Counted from the stretch's first letter, positions 53,446 to 63,061 are shown. The stretch is DNA of 64,000 bases from Coenobita brevimanus (GCA_032717465.1 CM064683.1:38475542-38539541); one strand, 5' to 3'. Notes: generated from the sequence alone by a model not told the origin. Made by a program: numbers and translations.

Positions 53446-53655
53446 ACAACAACAACAACAACTACTACTACTACTACTACTATTAATACCACCACCATTA
53501 TTATTATTACTACTACTACTACTAATACTACCACCATTATTATTACTACCACTACTACTACTCTGAATAAATGTTTGGACGTAGTGGTGGTAGTAGTAGT
53601 AGTAGTAATAGTAGTAGTAGTAGTAGTAGTAGTAGTAGCAGTAGTAGTGAACTGT
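53441..53655. repeat. (CAA)n/(CTA)n/(TTA)n/(GTA)n compound tract
   Basis: CAA, ACT and ATT units to 53565, then GTAGTA units 53580-53650. The CTA-rich and TAG-rich halves are reverse complements and can fold back. Confidence 0.93.
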
Positions 53656-53676
53656 TACCACACACACACCAGATCC

Positions 53677-53679
53677 AAG

Positions 53680-53718
<39 letters not shown>
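53677..53718. repeat. (CA)n microsatellite
   Basis: About 20 CA units. A second short CA/GA pair is at 53919-53970. Confidence 0.94.
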
Positions 53719-54017
53719 GCAACCAACACTTACATTACCTCACGTGAACCCCATAAGACCTTTACCTGTACACATTATGCAAATATTTTACATAAACACT
53801 TTCACTCAACATTACGGCGGCAGAGACACCTTCTGGACCGCACGCAAACCGCACGCTATTCCCGCACACTACACGCAACCCTCTCTCACGCTAACATACG
53901 GCCATACACACAACGAACACACACACACACACACACAAGCAGAGAGAGAGAGAAAGAGAGAGAGAGAGGAAGGCTTAGGCAGCGTTATCAGTTTCTAACC
54001 TGTATTATTTATCCATT

Positions 54018-54105
54018 TCTTACTCCCATTGAAACATCAAGGACCACACCCGCAGACTGAGCCGTTTCCGCAACACGTAATATCAAGGGAGTTTCTGGTG
54101 CTATA
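54018..54105 (+). repeat. solo copy of the second inverted-repeat arm
   Basis: ATTTCTTACTCCCATTGAAA, then ACCACACCCGCAGACTGAGC and CGTTTCCGCAACACGTAATA. This matches 44495-44584 without an adjacent minisatellite or partner arm. Confidence 0.6.
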
Positions 54106-54165
54106 TACGGGTCGCCTTCTGAATATATTTAATGCTAACTCTTTCAGGCTTCTTTCACTCCAGTC

Positions 54166-54222
54166 AAAAATAAATCGCTATGGAAAAGGTGTTAGGGGGA
54201 TATTCAAAGGGCGAGAGAATAC
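54166..54222. mobile_element. MITE family A right-end fragment
   Basis: AAAATAAATCGCTATGGAAA, AGGTGTTAGGGGGA and GCGAGAGAATAC. No left end. Confidence 0.5.
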
Positions 54223-54241
54223 AGGCAGCCAAAATATGAGA

Positions 54242-54242
<1 letters not shown>

Positions 54243-54311
<69 letters not shown>
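54243..54311. repeat. (GT)n microsatellite
   Basis: About 34 GT units. Confidence 0.96.
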
Positions 54312-54314
<3 letters not shown>

Positions 54315-54354
54315 CATGTTAGGAAAGGGAGGTCAGTGGAAGGTGTGAGTGTAG

Positions 54355-54477
54355 GTCATGTGCGTGTGTAGGCATGTGTGTATGTGTATGTATGTATGTA
54401 TTTGTCTTTCGTGCGTTTGTGTGTTTGTTTGTTTGCTTGTGTGTGTGTGTAAACATGTCTGGTATGAGAGAAATTGG

Positions 54478-54554
<77 letters not shown>
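54355..54554. repeat. degenerate GTAT/GTTT region and (GT)n
   Basis: Irregular GT-rich 54355-54450, then a perfect GT run 54481-54554. AAACATG plus a GGTATGAGAG/GTTAGGAAAG-like context precedes or follows the runs. Confidence 0.93.
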
Positions 54555-54560
<6 letters not shown>

Positions 54561-54645
54561 ATGTTGTCTTGGCCTGAAAATCCTCTTGAAGTGGGATGTT
54601 GGGTAATGTTGTGGTGTGGTGGAGGGTGTGGCAATCGCATGCTTT

Positions 54646-54650
<5 letters not shown>

Positions 54651-54683
<33 letters not shown>

Positions 54684-54755
54684 ACACGAGAGACAGACAT
54701 TACGATTCTTACACTTTCAGATAAAATGTTAAAAGTAATAACATACATATATATT

Positions 54756-54813
<58 letters not shown>
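54651..54813. repeat. two (GA)n tracts
   Basis: 54651-54679 and 54757-54813. Confidence 0.95.
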
Positions 54814-54816
<3 letters not shown>

Positions 54817-54917
54817 ACCTTTAGCTGTGAGGTAGGATGCAAACAAATTCATGTTCTAATATTTTCTGAATTAAGATTGAAAGATTTGGATCGAGGGCGG
54901 CAAATGAAAGTTAGGGA

Positions 54918-54921
<4 letters not shown>

Positions 54922-54974
<53 letters not shown>
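54922..54974. repeat. (CT)n microsatellite
   Basis: About 26 CT units. Confidence 0.95.
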
Positions 54975-54975
<1 letters not shown>

Positions 54976-55073
54976 GTTTGTAATTGGTGGCTGAGGGGTG
55001 GAGAAGGGGACAGAGGGGACCTGGAGGGGAAATGAAGGTGGATGGGAAGGGATGAGAGAAAATCAAATGAGGC

Positions 55074-55130
<57 letters not shown>
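55074..55130. repeat. (GT)n microsatellite
   Basis: About 28 GT units. G-rich sequence follows to 55262. Confidence 0.95.
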
Positions 55131-55132
<2 letters not shown>

Positions 55133-55479
55133 GTATTTGGGGTGTAGCGGTATGGTGGTATGATAATATAGGGGTACTGGAGTGGTATGGGGTGAGGAAG
55201 GTGGGTGGAACGACAGTGAGGTGGAAGGAGGGTTGGAAAGGTAGGGGGGGGGGGTCGGGAGGGGTTTAGAGGTTTTAAGTTTAGGTTAGTAAATTAATCC
55301 CTTCAATCTAATGACGTTTTCTGTTTTACTTTCTATGTTTTTCTGTTTTACTTTCCATGTTTTTTTTTTTTATTTTTCCTTCTAGTTTACTCCTGATAAG
55401 TCCAGATCATTTTATTCAACTCCTTCAGTCCCATGGCGCATTTCTAGACTTATACCTCCACCCACCTATGCTAGAAGAG

Positions 55480-55845
55480 GAATTAAGAGATTGATCTGCT
55501 CGTCCGTGCGTGCGTAGGTGCCTGCGTGCGTGGGTCTGTGCGTTCGTAACTCTCTTGTGGGCGCGATATCTCCTGAACCCCTCCACGGATTTCCACCAAA
55601 CTTTTGTCAGTGATACAGTATGAAGGGACGATGAAGTGATTAGGTCAGCAAGGTCAAGGGGTCAAAGGTCAAGGTCATATGGGGTCGACTTAGTTTATCC
55701 TTGTGGGCGCGATATCTCCTGAACCCCTCCACGGATTTCGACCAAACTTTTGTCAGTGATGCAGTATGAAGGGACGATGAAGTGATTAGGTCAGCAAGGT
55801 CAAGGGGTCAAAGGTCAAGGTCATACGGGGTCGACTTAGTTTATC
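55480..55845 (+). repeat. dispersed repeat R with 146-bp tandem duplication
   Basis: A GTGCGTGC-type lead is followed by two units, 55554-55699 and 55700-55845. Each reads GGGCGCGATATCTCCTGAAC .. TTTTGTCAGTGAT.CAGTATGAAGGGACGATG .. and ends with clustered AGGTCA half-sites. The copies differ at only a few positions. Confidence 0.85.
55642..55676 (+). promoter_or_regulatory. cluster of AGGTCA nuclear-receptor half-sites (repeated at 55789-55823)
   Basis: AGGTCAGCAAGGTCAAGGGG then TCAAAGGTCAAGGTCA. It contains GGGTCAAAGGTCA, a perfect DR1 (HNF4/RXR-type), and TCAAGGTCA, the FTZ-F1/SF-1 extended half-site. Present twice through the 146-bp duplication. Binding is not shown. The motif is part of a dispersed repeat. 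Confidence 0.35.
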
Positions 55846-55876
55846 TTCAGTCTCAACAATGAACCCTTTCACGGAG

Positions 55877-56008
55877 GTTGTATGGCGAGTCAATGCACAA
55901 GGTTTGGTCGAGGTATACCCAGCCACCCTTCGCGTCTACAGCTCAGGGCCCAAGATCTCTGCGTTTCACTTCTTCTTGCTCTACCCAGACGAATCTTATT
56001 ACTTACAA
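55877..56008 (+). CDS. candidate internal exon, product not recognised
   Basis: Donor TTACAA|GTGAGT at 56009 is strong. The best phase-compatible acceptor is CACGGAG|GTT at 55876 (weak tract). TTATCTTCAG at 55850 has a better tract but a different phase. From 55877 the exon is exactly 132 bp, phase 0 to 0. It codes VVWRVNAQGLVEVYPATLRV then YSSGPKISAFHFFLLYPDES then YYLQ. The alternating hydrophobic, aromatic-rich pattern looks like real beta-sheet protein and not repeat translation. Phase matches the end of the exon at 52754. The acceptor side abuts repeat R and the donor side abuts a 1-kb minisatellite. No family could be named. Confidence 0.4.
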
Positions 56009-56024
56009 GTGAGTACCCTGCCCC

Positions 56025-57010
56025 TAAAACGTTTAACGAAGGCTATATCTAAAACGTTTAATCAAGGCTCTCTCTAGAACGTTTAATAAAACATCTGGAA
56101 CGTTTAACGAAGGATAGCCTATATCTAAAACATTTAACGAAGGCTGTACCTAAAACGTTTAATGAGGGCTAAAAACGTTTAATAAAGGCTAAGAACGTTT
56201 AATGAAGGCTCAAAACGTTTAATGAAGGCTAAAAACGTTTAATGAAGGCTAAAAACGTTTAATGAAGGCTGCATCTAAAACGTTTAATGAAGGCTAAAAA
56301 CGTTTATTGAAGGCTAAGAACGTTTAATGAAGGCTCAAAACGTTTAATGAAGGCTGTATCTAAAACGTATAACGAAGGCTGCATCTAAAACGTTTAATGA
56401 AGGCTATATTTAAAAACGTTCGATGATGGCTGTATCTAAAACGTCTAATGAAGGCTGTATCTAAAACGTTTACTGAAGACTAAAAACGTTTAACGAAGGC
56501 CATATAAAAAACGTTTAATGAAGGTTATATATCAAACGTTTAATGAAGACTTTCAAAAACGTTTAACGAAGACCAATAAGAAACGTTTAATGAAGGCTAA
56601 AAACGTTTAAAGAAAGTTATAACTAAAACGTTTACTGAAGGCTACAAACTTTTAATAAAGGCTCTATCTAAAACGTTTAATGAAGGCTCTATTTAAAACG
56701 TTCAGAGAAAAGCTATATGTAAAACGTTTAATGAAGGCTACAAAAACGTTTAATGAAGGCTATATTTAAAACGTTCAACGAAAGCTATATGTAAAACGTT
56801 TAATGAAGGCTATATTTAAAACGTTTAATGAAGGCTATATAAAAACGTTTAATGAAGGCTAAAAACGTTTAAAGAAAGCTATACCTAAAACGTTTAATAA
56901 AAGCTATATGAAAAACGTTTAATGAAGGCTCTATCAAAAACGTTTAATGAAGGCCATGTGTAAAACGTTTAACGAAAGCTATACCTAAAACGTTTAACGA
57001 GTGCTGTATT
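56025..57010. repeat. AAAACGTTTAATGAAGGCT minisatellite, about 42 units
   Basis: Two unit lengths alternate irregularly: 19-20 bp (AAAAACGTTTAATGAAGGCT) and 25-26 bp with an inserted ATATCT/GTATCT/ATATTT. AACGTT is palindromic. The array starts about 17 nt after the donor at 56008 and ends at a TTAA-associated MITE. Confidence 0.95.
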
Positions 57011-57106
57011 TAACCCCTACAAATTGAAAAGCCCATCCAGAGCTGAAAGAAATCGTCTGAGAAAGGGAGATAAAAAAAAGAAAGATAATCGGACTGAAGG
57101 GGTTAA
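57008..57106. mobile_element. short TTAA-associated MITE-like element
   Basis: Starts TTTAACCCCTACAAATTGAA and ends ATCGGACTGAAGGGGTTAAT. TTAACCCCT and AGGGGTTAA are inverted and each includes TTAA. About 98 bp, containing GAAATCGTCTGAG. Consistent with a piggyBac-type non-autonomous element. Confidence 0.55.
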
Positions 57107-57342
57107 TTAGGGAAATTTTCTCGTATAATGAAGGTAATTAAATCCATCCCAGGTCGAAACTTGTCTCTTAAAAAATCCCAGGTCGAATATTGCCTCTAAA
57201 AAAATCCCTTAAATCCGAGGAGGTAGTTTGTTCTTTATTTCTGCAATCCCCTGACGATTTTCTTTGGGGTAGGAGGGATTTCTCGAACTGAAGGGATTGG
57301 GGGATTGGATACTGCCCTCATTAATCCTTTCATACCCACATT

Positions 57343-57398
57343 CTCTCTCTCTCTCTCTCTCTCTCTTTGCTAGTTCTCTGTTAAACTTCGTACATGCA

Positions 57399-57454
<56 letters not shown>
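57343..57454. repeat. two (CT)n tracts
   Basis: 57343-57367 and 57402-57454. Confidence 0.95.
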
Positions 57455-57455
<1 letters not shown>

Positions 57456-57459
57456 ACTA

Positions 57460-57658
57460 TACTCTTTTTACTCTAACTTGGCCTAAAATTATCACCTTGC
57501 ATGCTGAGCTGTAACTTATTAACACTGGAATATGATGCTAGTCACGAAGAAGCGCTAGGGAGAGGCGAAGACCCGTAGTATTGTCTTAGTCTGCCACTGA
57601 ACTACAGGAAATCAGCTGAAACGGAGAAAATCTGGGCCAAGTTAAGGTGAAAGAAGTA
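57460..57658 (-). mobile_element. MITE family B, minus copy of second head-to-head pair
   Basis: TACTCTTTTTACTCTAACTT, GAATATGATGCTAGTCACGA and GGGCCAAGTTAAGGTGAAAG then AAGTA. Both termini preserved. Confidence 0.68.
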
Positions 57659-57663
57659 GAGTC

Positions 57664-58030
57664 TATAGTCTGTTCATCTTAACTTGGCGCAAAAATTTCG
57701 TTCTTCTGTGGCTCATTTCTCGTTGCTCAATGGCAGAAGGCGATGCAACGGCTCTATAACCTTTCCCTTGCACTTCTTCGTGACTAGGATCATAGCGAAG
57801 GGTTAAATTCTTGATACAGCTCAGTGGCAGATGAGACAATGCTACGGCTCTATATCTTTTCCACGGCACTTCTTCGTGACTAGAGCATCATATTTTGGTG
57901 TTGTGTTACAGCTCTGTGCCGAACTGAGACAGCATTACGGCTCTATATCCCTTCCATAGCACTCTTCACTACGGCCCTACATCCTATCCACAGCATTTCT
58001 TCGTGACTAGTACCATTTCTAGTGTTACAG
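57664..58030 (+). mobile_element. MITE family B, plus copies, internally reiterated
   Basis: Starts TATAGTCTGTTCATCTTAAC then TTGGCGCAAAAATTTCG. The internal segment (CTCAGTGGC..ACGGCTCTAT..CACTTCTTCGTGACTAG) then occurs about four times (57720, 57830, 57910, 57970) before the copy fades. The right terminal repeat appears instead at 58503-58563 (GGCAATTTTAAGCCAAGTAC). Repeats E and F lie between the two parts. Confidence 0.6.
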
Positions 58031-58067
58031 TACTATTTTGCTACAGTCTGGCAGTTTTTCTTTTTTT

Positions 58068-58290
58068 ATGGAACCAAAGGCCGAAGCCAGCAAACCATTC
58101 CTTCCAAGAAAAAACAAAAACAATACAAAAGAGAGCCAAATTCAAGATCCGTTCATTTCGAGATGCCTGGACACACTGCGTTTGAAAGACTGGAGATCAT
58201 AGAAGTAGGAAATACAGACAGAGGGAGACAGTTCCAGAGTTGACCTGTTGCATAAATGAAGGACTGGGAGTAACGGTTAACTCTTGGAAA
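58068..58290 (+). repeat. dispersed repeat E
   Basis: ACCAAAGGCCGAAGCCAGCA, GATCCGTTCATTTCGAGATG, CCTGGACACACTGCGTTTGA and CTGTTGCATAAATGAAGGAC. The fullest E copy, continuing directly into repeat F. Confidence 0.58.
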
Positions 58291-58294
58291 TCTT

Positions 58295-58420
58295 CAAACG
58301 ACGGTACAAATATAGCTGAATTGATCCTTCGCCCAGGTATACAAAGTTCCCTCAGCTCCCGCCCTATCCCTCGAAAGGACGATGGTGGGGATGATGGGAA
58401 GCAGGAGTAGGGCAGCATCG
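58295..58420 (+). repeat. dispersed repeat F, partial
   Basis: CCCAGGTATACAAAGTTCCC, TCAGCTCCCGCCCTATCCC and TCGAAAGGACGATGGTGGGG. Confidence 0.5.
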
Positions 58421-58599
58421 GGCGATATGTTTCCGTCCTTAAGATTTCGGAGTAACAATAACAACAACAACAACAAACAAACACTACCACCACCAACAAC
58501 TACAACTCGACACTGATAATGGAAAGACGGCAATTTTAAGCCAAGTACAAATGAACAGGGCATAGTGTGCTGGCGCGGCGTTTTGTGAGAGAGAAAGAA

Positions 58600-59235
58600 T
58601 TACATCAATGTACACTCTGGTGGTGATGTTGATGTCTTTCCCTGCTGGTGGTGTGGTGGTGTATTAGAGTGGTATGAGGTCATGCAGGTGTGCGGAAGGA
58701 AGGTCTGGATGGTTGCAGGAGTGTGGGTGCGAGGTGTGGTGGTATTGGCGGGGGAGGTTGGAGGGGTGGGGTGTAAGGTGTGGGTGTGGTGGTATGGATG
58801 GTGGAGTACTGGAATGAGGCCAGGGAGGTGGGTGGAATGACAGCGGGGTTAAAAGGAGGGTTGAGGGGTGGAATGAAGCGAGAGAGACGAGAAAAAAGAA
58901 GCAGGAAATGAAGTTAGTTTAAGGTTTGGGTGTGGCAGCAAGTTGGGCTCTTCCCTTGCTGGTGTGGGGGTGGTATAAAGGTGGTGTACTGGTGTGGTGT
59001 TAGGTCCGGGAGAGAGTGGAATGAAAACTGAGGTGGAGGGGAGGATGGGGTGGGAGTAGAAGAGACGAGAGGAGACTAGGAATACTGGGGACGATTGGAT
59101 AGGGGTTTGGGGGAGAGAGAGACAGAGAGAGGAGGAGGAAGGGGAGGTTTGAGGAGGCTAGAGGAGTGTATGAAGTGTGGGTGTGGCAGTGAGCAATATC
59201 TTTCCGTGTTGGCGTAGCGGAGAAGTAGTGTGGTA
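58600..59235. repeat. GT/GGTGG-rich low-complexity block
   Basis: Irregular GGTGTGGTGG, GGTATGG and GGAATGA words, with loosely repeated 150-200-bp segments (GTGTGGCAG.., GGTGGAATGACAG.. at 58845 and 59253). No gene seen. Confidence 0.65.
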
Positions 59236-59239
59236 TGAG

Positions 59240-59660
59240 GTCAGGGGGGGTGAGTGGAATGACAGGTGCAAGGACAGGTGGAGGGAGGAAGGGAATGTGG
59301 AGAAAGAAGGAAGGTTGGAGGGTTGAGGAGGGAGGAGAAGGGGGAAAGAAGAAGGGGGTTGGAATGAGAAAAGTAAAGGTGAAGGGGAGGGAGTATGTAG
59401 GACAGGAAGATGGAAGAAAGGGAGCTGGATGGGGTTGGGGTGAAGGGAAACTGAAACAGAAGGAAGCCTGGGGTGTTGAGAGGTTGGAGGGGAGGGAAGA
59501 GGTTGGAATGGGGCTGGGGAGGGGTGGGGGAGGGGGAGGGTGTGGGTGAAAGGTCGGGGATAGAGGGGGTGAAGGAAGGGGTGAGAAAAGGGAGACAGAT
59601 GTGAGGTTGGGGGAGGCGTTGGGCGGGGGGATTGGGGATATGAGGAGGTTGGGGAGGGTG
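59240..59660. repeat. G-rich purine tract
   Basis: Almost pure A/G on + with many GGG runs. Frames on either strand are compositional. Confidence 0.82.
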
Positions 59661-59689
59661 TGTTTGTGGGTGTGGATGTGGGGTAGGGG

Positions 59690-59870
59690 CAGGGGTGTGG
59701 GTGTGAGTGTGGGTGTGGGTTGGTGTGGGTGTGCGTGTAAGAGTGGATATGGGTATGGGTATGGGTATGGATGTGGGTATGGATATGGGTGTGGGTGTGG
59801 GTGTGGGTATGGATATGGGTGTGGGTGTGGGTGTGGGTATGGATATGGGTGTGGGTGTGGTCAGCGGGGG
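59690..59870. repeat. GGGTGT/GGGTAT hexanucleotide minisatellite
   Basis: GGTATGGATATGGGTGTGGG repeats three times with a 42-bp higher-order period (59775-59865) inside GGGTGT repeats. Confidence 0.9.
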
Positions 59871-59962
59871 CAACCTTGGAGTAGTAACACACCTGACCTC
59901 TTCCCTCCCCTGACTTGTTTCACCTGTCTACTCACACTTCCACCACTCATTCATCTCAGTGC

Positions 59963-59998
59963 ATAGGTCCCCCTCTCTCTCTCTCTCTCTCTCTCTCG
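59963..59998. repeat. (CT)n microsatellite
   Basis: About 17 CT units. Confidence 0.94.
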
Positions 59999-60158
59999 TT
60001 ATTTTTCTTTTTCTAATGTCATATCCCTTATTATTGACATTTACTTAGGGATTAGGGATTTAAGAACCGTATGTGCTTCAATCCCTCCCCTCCCCCACCT
60101 AAATATTCTCCCTCACTTCTATAACCACTTCAGTACTGTGATGCGTTTTTCATTATAG

Positions 60159-60159
<1 letters not shown>

Positions 60160-60250
<91 letters not shown>
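60160..60250. repeat. (GT)n followed by (GA)n
   Basis: GT 60160-60229, GA 60229-60250. The preceding CCACTTCAGTACTGTGATGC resembles a TTAA-MITE terminus. Confidence 0.95.
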
Positions 60251-60251
<1 letters not shown>

Positions 60252-60524
60252 GGGGAGGAGGAAGGAAGGAAGGGAGAAAGGTGAGGGTGAGACAGAGGGT
60301 GGGGGGGATGGGGAGAAACAGGAGGGAAGAAAGGGGTGGTACATTGAGAGGGAGGATGCGTGGTGCTTGAATCCTTCTCATACACATCCCTCTGCCCGTA
60401 ATTAATGTCTCTACCTGTTCCCTTCCTCACCCTCATTTCTTTATATGTCACGTTATATATCATCTTCTGAGACTTACAAATCCCTCATCAGCTCTTCTTC
60501 CTGAATGCTAATCTCCTCTCATAC

Positions 60525-60529
<5 letters not shown>

Positions 60530-60570
<41 letters not shown>

Positions 60571-60606
60571 CCTAATCTCCTCTCATACCTCCCTCTCTCT
60601 CTCTCA
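60530..60606. repeat. (CT)n tracts with 30-bp duplication
   Basis: CT 60531-60567. CATACCTAATCTCCTCTCAT is partly repeated around 60515 and 60570. Confidence 0.9.
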
Positions 60607-60660
60607 TACCTATCTTGCTCCTACGTACGTCTCTATAATCATATACCTTACTACATAGGT

Positions 60661-60698
60661 TATACTACTACTACTACTACTATTACTACTACTACTCT
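60661..60698. repeat. (CTA)n run
   Basis: About 12 CTA units with one ATT variant. Confidence 0.9.
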
Positions 60699-60699
60699 A

Positions 60700-61110
60700 C
60701 CTCACTCTCTCTCTCATCCTTCCAATATATCTCTCTCAATTCTTATCTTCTGTTATCTCTCCCAGTTCTTCCTCAATTTTTTTATATATATCTCATCACC
60801 TTCAAACTGATCTTCCTAATCTACTAATATACCTTTTCTCTCATCATTATTTTTTTTCTCTCAATGATATTTCGATTATGGACCCAAAGTATATATTTTT
60901 TCTTTTATTACCGTACTTCCGACACCTTAACTAGGAGTCTGAAGGCTTCTCTTAAAAGTGGCTTTAAAGTTAGGTCACTCCGTTTCGTTCCATTTCACAC
61001 TGCTTCGTACTAGAGTTACATACAGTAGCTTGAGAATGCTGTGTATGTGTGTCTGACTGTGCATTTGTTCGTTTCTTTCACGAGAGCGGTAATAGATAAC
61101 AGACCTAATT
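60700..61110. other. AT-rich sequence, nothing recognised
   Basis: TCTC-rich at the left, then unique. No feature supported. Confidence 0.35.
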
Positions 61111-61123
61111 CTTTTTACATCAG

Positions 61124-61337
61124 GTCGGGGAAAGCCCAGGAAATGTCAGAAGAATACCAAACAAAATTTTGGCGATCGCACGCGATGCAAAGGCGCAATT
61201 GTCGGAAATCACCACAAGCGAAAATAGGCGAAGATAATTGTTTCGACCCTAGTCAGAACTGGTCATTGTGGCTGAGTAACGGTATGGAAACAAAGACGAT
61301 GGTATTTGCAATCAATTTTGTGATAGAAAAGCTATTG
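61124..61337 (+). CDS. candidate internal exon, product not recognised
   Basis: Acceptor TTCTTTTTACATCAG|G with a fair pyrimidine tract, donor CTATTG|GTAAGT. The open frame (phase 2 in, phase 0 out) codes SGKAQEMSEEYQTKFWRSHA, MQRRNCRKSPQAKIGEDNCF, DPSQNWSLWLSNGMETKTMV and FAINFVIEKLL. The first half is charged and basic, the end hydrophobic. No motif is recognised. The entry phase does not match the exit phase of the 55877 exon, so at least one exon would lie between them, or it belongs to another gene, or it is a chance frame. Confidence 0.27.
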
Positions 61338-61539
61338 GTAAGTCCTGTAAGTTTTTGCTGGCAGGCACTAGTATAGTATATAGCATTCATACTCTAAATA
61401 TCCTTCATATTGTATACGGTCAAGTGCTCAGCATATTTTGTACTGGGTACATACATCATCTGGAAATACACAATAGTATTTGCAAGTAAAATTTTCCGTA
61501 AAGCACATATCGTACACTCATTTACTCTACTGACACTCG

Positions 61540-61576
61540 ATTATATATATACTTCGATTATATATATATATATATA
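61540..61576. repeat. (AT)n run
   Basis: TATATATA runs around 61540 and 61560-61576. Confidence 0.85.
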
Positions 61577-61609
61577 CATCTCAAGGGTCGCCTGAAACGA
61601 GAACCCAGT

Positions 61610-61905
61610 GGACAACAAAATGACTTTATCCTTCTCCTGCGATCCACCATCCTCCTTTCGGGGAACAGGGAAGTAACTGAAGAACGTAGGGACACTATGA
61701 CGAGTGTGGGAAGGAGGTGGACGGAAGCACAGGTGAAACAGGAGTGAACTTCATTCCTGCGAGTAGTTCCGGATAGAGTTCTGTTTCACCCGCGCTTCGT
61801 TCCACCTCATCCCCACAGCTAAAGAACAAGCCAGGCAGTTGGGCCGCCCGGTTATATCGATGCCACCACACGAGGGCGCCCTTCTCCACCGACTATAGCA
61901 ATAAA
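61610..61905 (-). repeat. dispersed repeat F, minus copy, with insertion
   Basis: The complement of ATCCACCATCCTCCTTTCGG appears at 61641 and ATATCGATGCCACCACACGA at 61854. About 190 bp between them is longer than in other F copies. Confidence 0.5.
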
Positions 61906-62109
61906 ACAGTCATTGCAGCGTTTCAAAATTCTTCAGCCTTGGAATGCAAAGGGCAGCGTGAATAGCAACACTTTTTTGTCCCCTGTACCGTGAAGGGCAT
62001 GTTCAGGGACACCTCCATAGTTTACATACCCGTACAGTCACCACAAAAAGTATGTTAGTATCCTCACTGTGATTTTCTTACCGTGCCAATTATTTTTTTT
62101 TAAATAATT

Positions 62110-62163
62110 ATCGCCCGCACTCAGAAGGCGGAGCGATATTGTCTTTCCCTGCCTCTGTGTGCC

Positions 62164-62248
<85 letters not shown>

Positions 62249-62830
62249 ACAGTATAACTCATACATTCTTTTGACCAACTTAAACCAAACTTGCTGGAAG
62301 GGTTGAGGGTCAGTCTGGAATTAAGTGATCTGACTTTGATAACAGAAGGTCAAAGGTCGAAACCATATGGGAAGGTCAACTAAATCATTTTTAATTCGAC
62401 TGAGACCAAACTACGTGGAAGGGTTAAGGATCAGGCAAAGATGAGGTACCTTAATTCTGAGAGCAACTGATCAGAGGTCAAAGTCACGGAGCAAGGTCAA
62501 AGGTTAAGCCCTAAAAGTCACTCAGTTTTGATTCATCTGGGACTAACCTTTGGAAGGGTTGAGGGTAAGCCAAGGATGGAATGATTAGATTTCGGGACCA
62601 AACTTTGAAATGGTTAAGGATAAACTTAGTGTGATATGACTGGATTTCGGAAGCCGATCAAAGGTCAGTGCCAGGTAAGCTCACTGTACACACTCTTGAT
62701 CCGATCTGGACCAGGCTCGGTGGAAAGGTTGAGGGTCAGGAAAAGATAAAGTGACCTGATTTTTAGAGCACAACACCGAAGGTCAGGGTCACAGGGCCAG
62801 GTCAGAGATAGAGCGTGGGTGCCGAGCCGT
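62110..62830 (+). repeat. dispersed element R with attached (GT)n
   Basis: AAGGCGGAGCGATATTGTCT, CCCTGCCTCTGTGTGCCTGC, then (GT)n 62169-62246. Four or five degenerate units follow with ACCAAACTTGCTGGAAGGGT, TGAGGGTCAG and AAGGTCAAAGGTC. Mirror orientation of 3795-4160. Typical length is longer here (about 700 bp). Confidence 0.65.
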
Positions 62831-62924
62831 CTGAGTGCTACTTGTTTTATTCTAGTTAACTCTAGGTAATTTATTCATTTTGGGGGAAACTTTTCAAACT
62901 GGAGGAACACTTTTTTTTTTTTTT

Positions 62925-63012
62925 TAAGAAAGAAGGAACCAAAGGCCAGAAGTCCGCCATAATACTCCCTCTACGAAAACATAAGAATAAGAGAACAGAA
63001 AGTCAAATTTAC
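62925..63012 (+). repeat. dispersed repeat E, start only
   Basis: GGAACCAAAGGCCAGAAGTC and ACAGAAAGTCAAATTTA parallel the start of the 29118 and 58068 copies. A T run precedes it at 62910. Confidence 0.4.
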
Positions 63013-63061
63013 CCCTTTTGTGAGAGATCTTACCCAGATTTGACGTATTCGTCAAAATGGT

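Noticed and set aside
53575..54060. 161-codon frame with Val and His/Thr runs
   Set aside because: Most of it is translated GTA and CA repeats. The remainder overlaps the solo inverted-repeat arm.
56025..57010. CRISPR-like direct repeat array
   Set aside because: Units are contiguous with no unique spacers of constant length, two unit sizes mix, and the context is eukaryotic. It is a minisatellite.
59158..59892. 244-codon minus-strand His/Thr/Pro frame
   Set aside because: Compositional product of G-rich and GGGTGT repeats on the plus strand.
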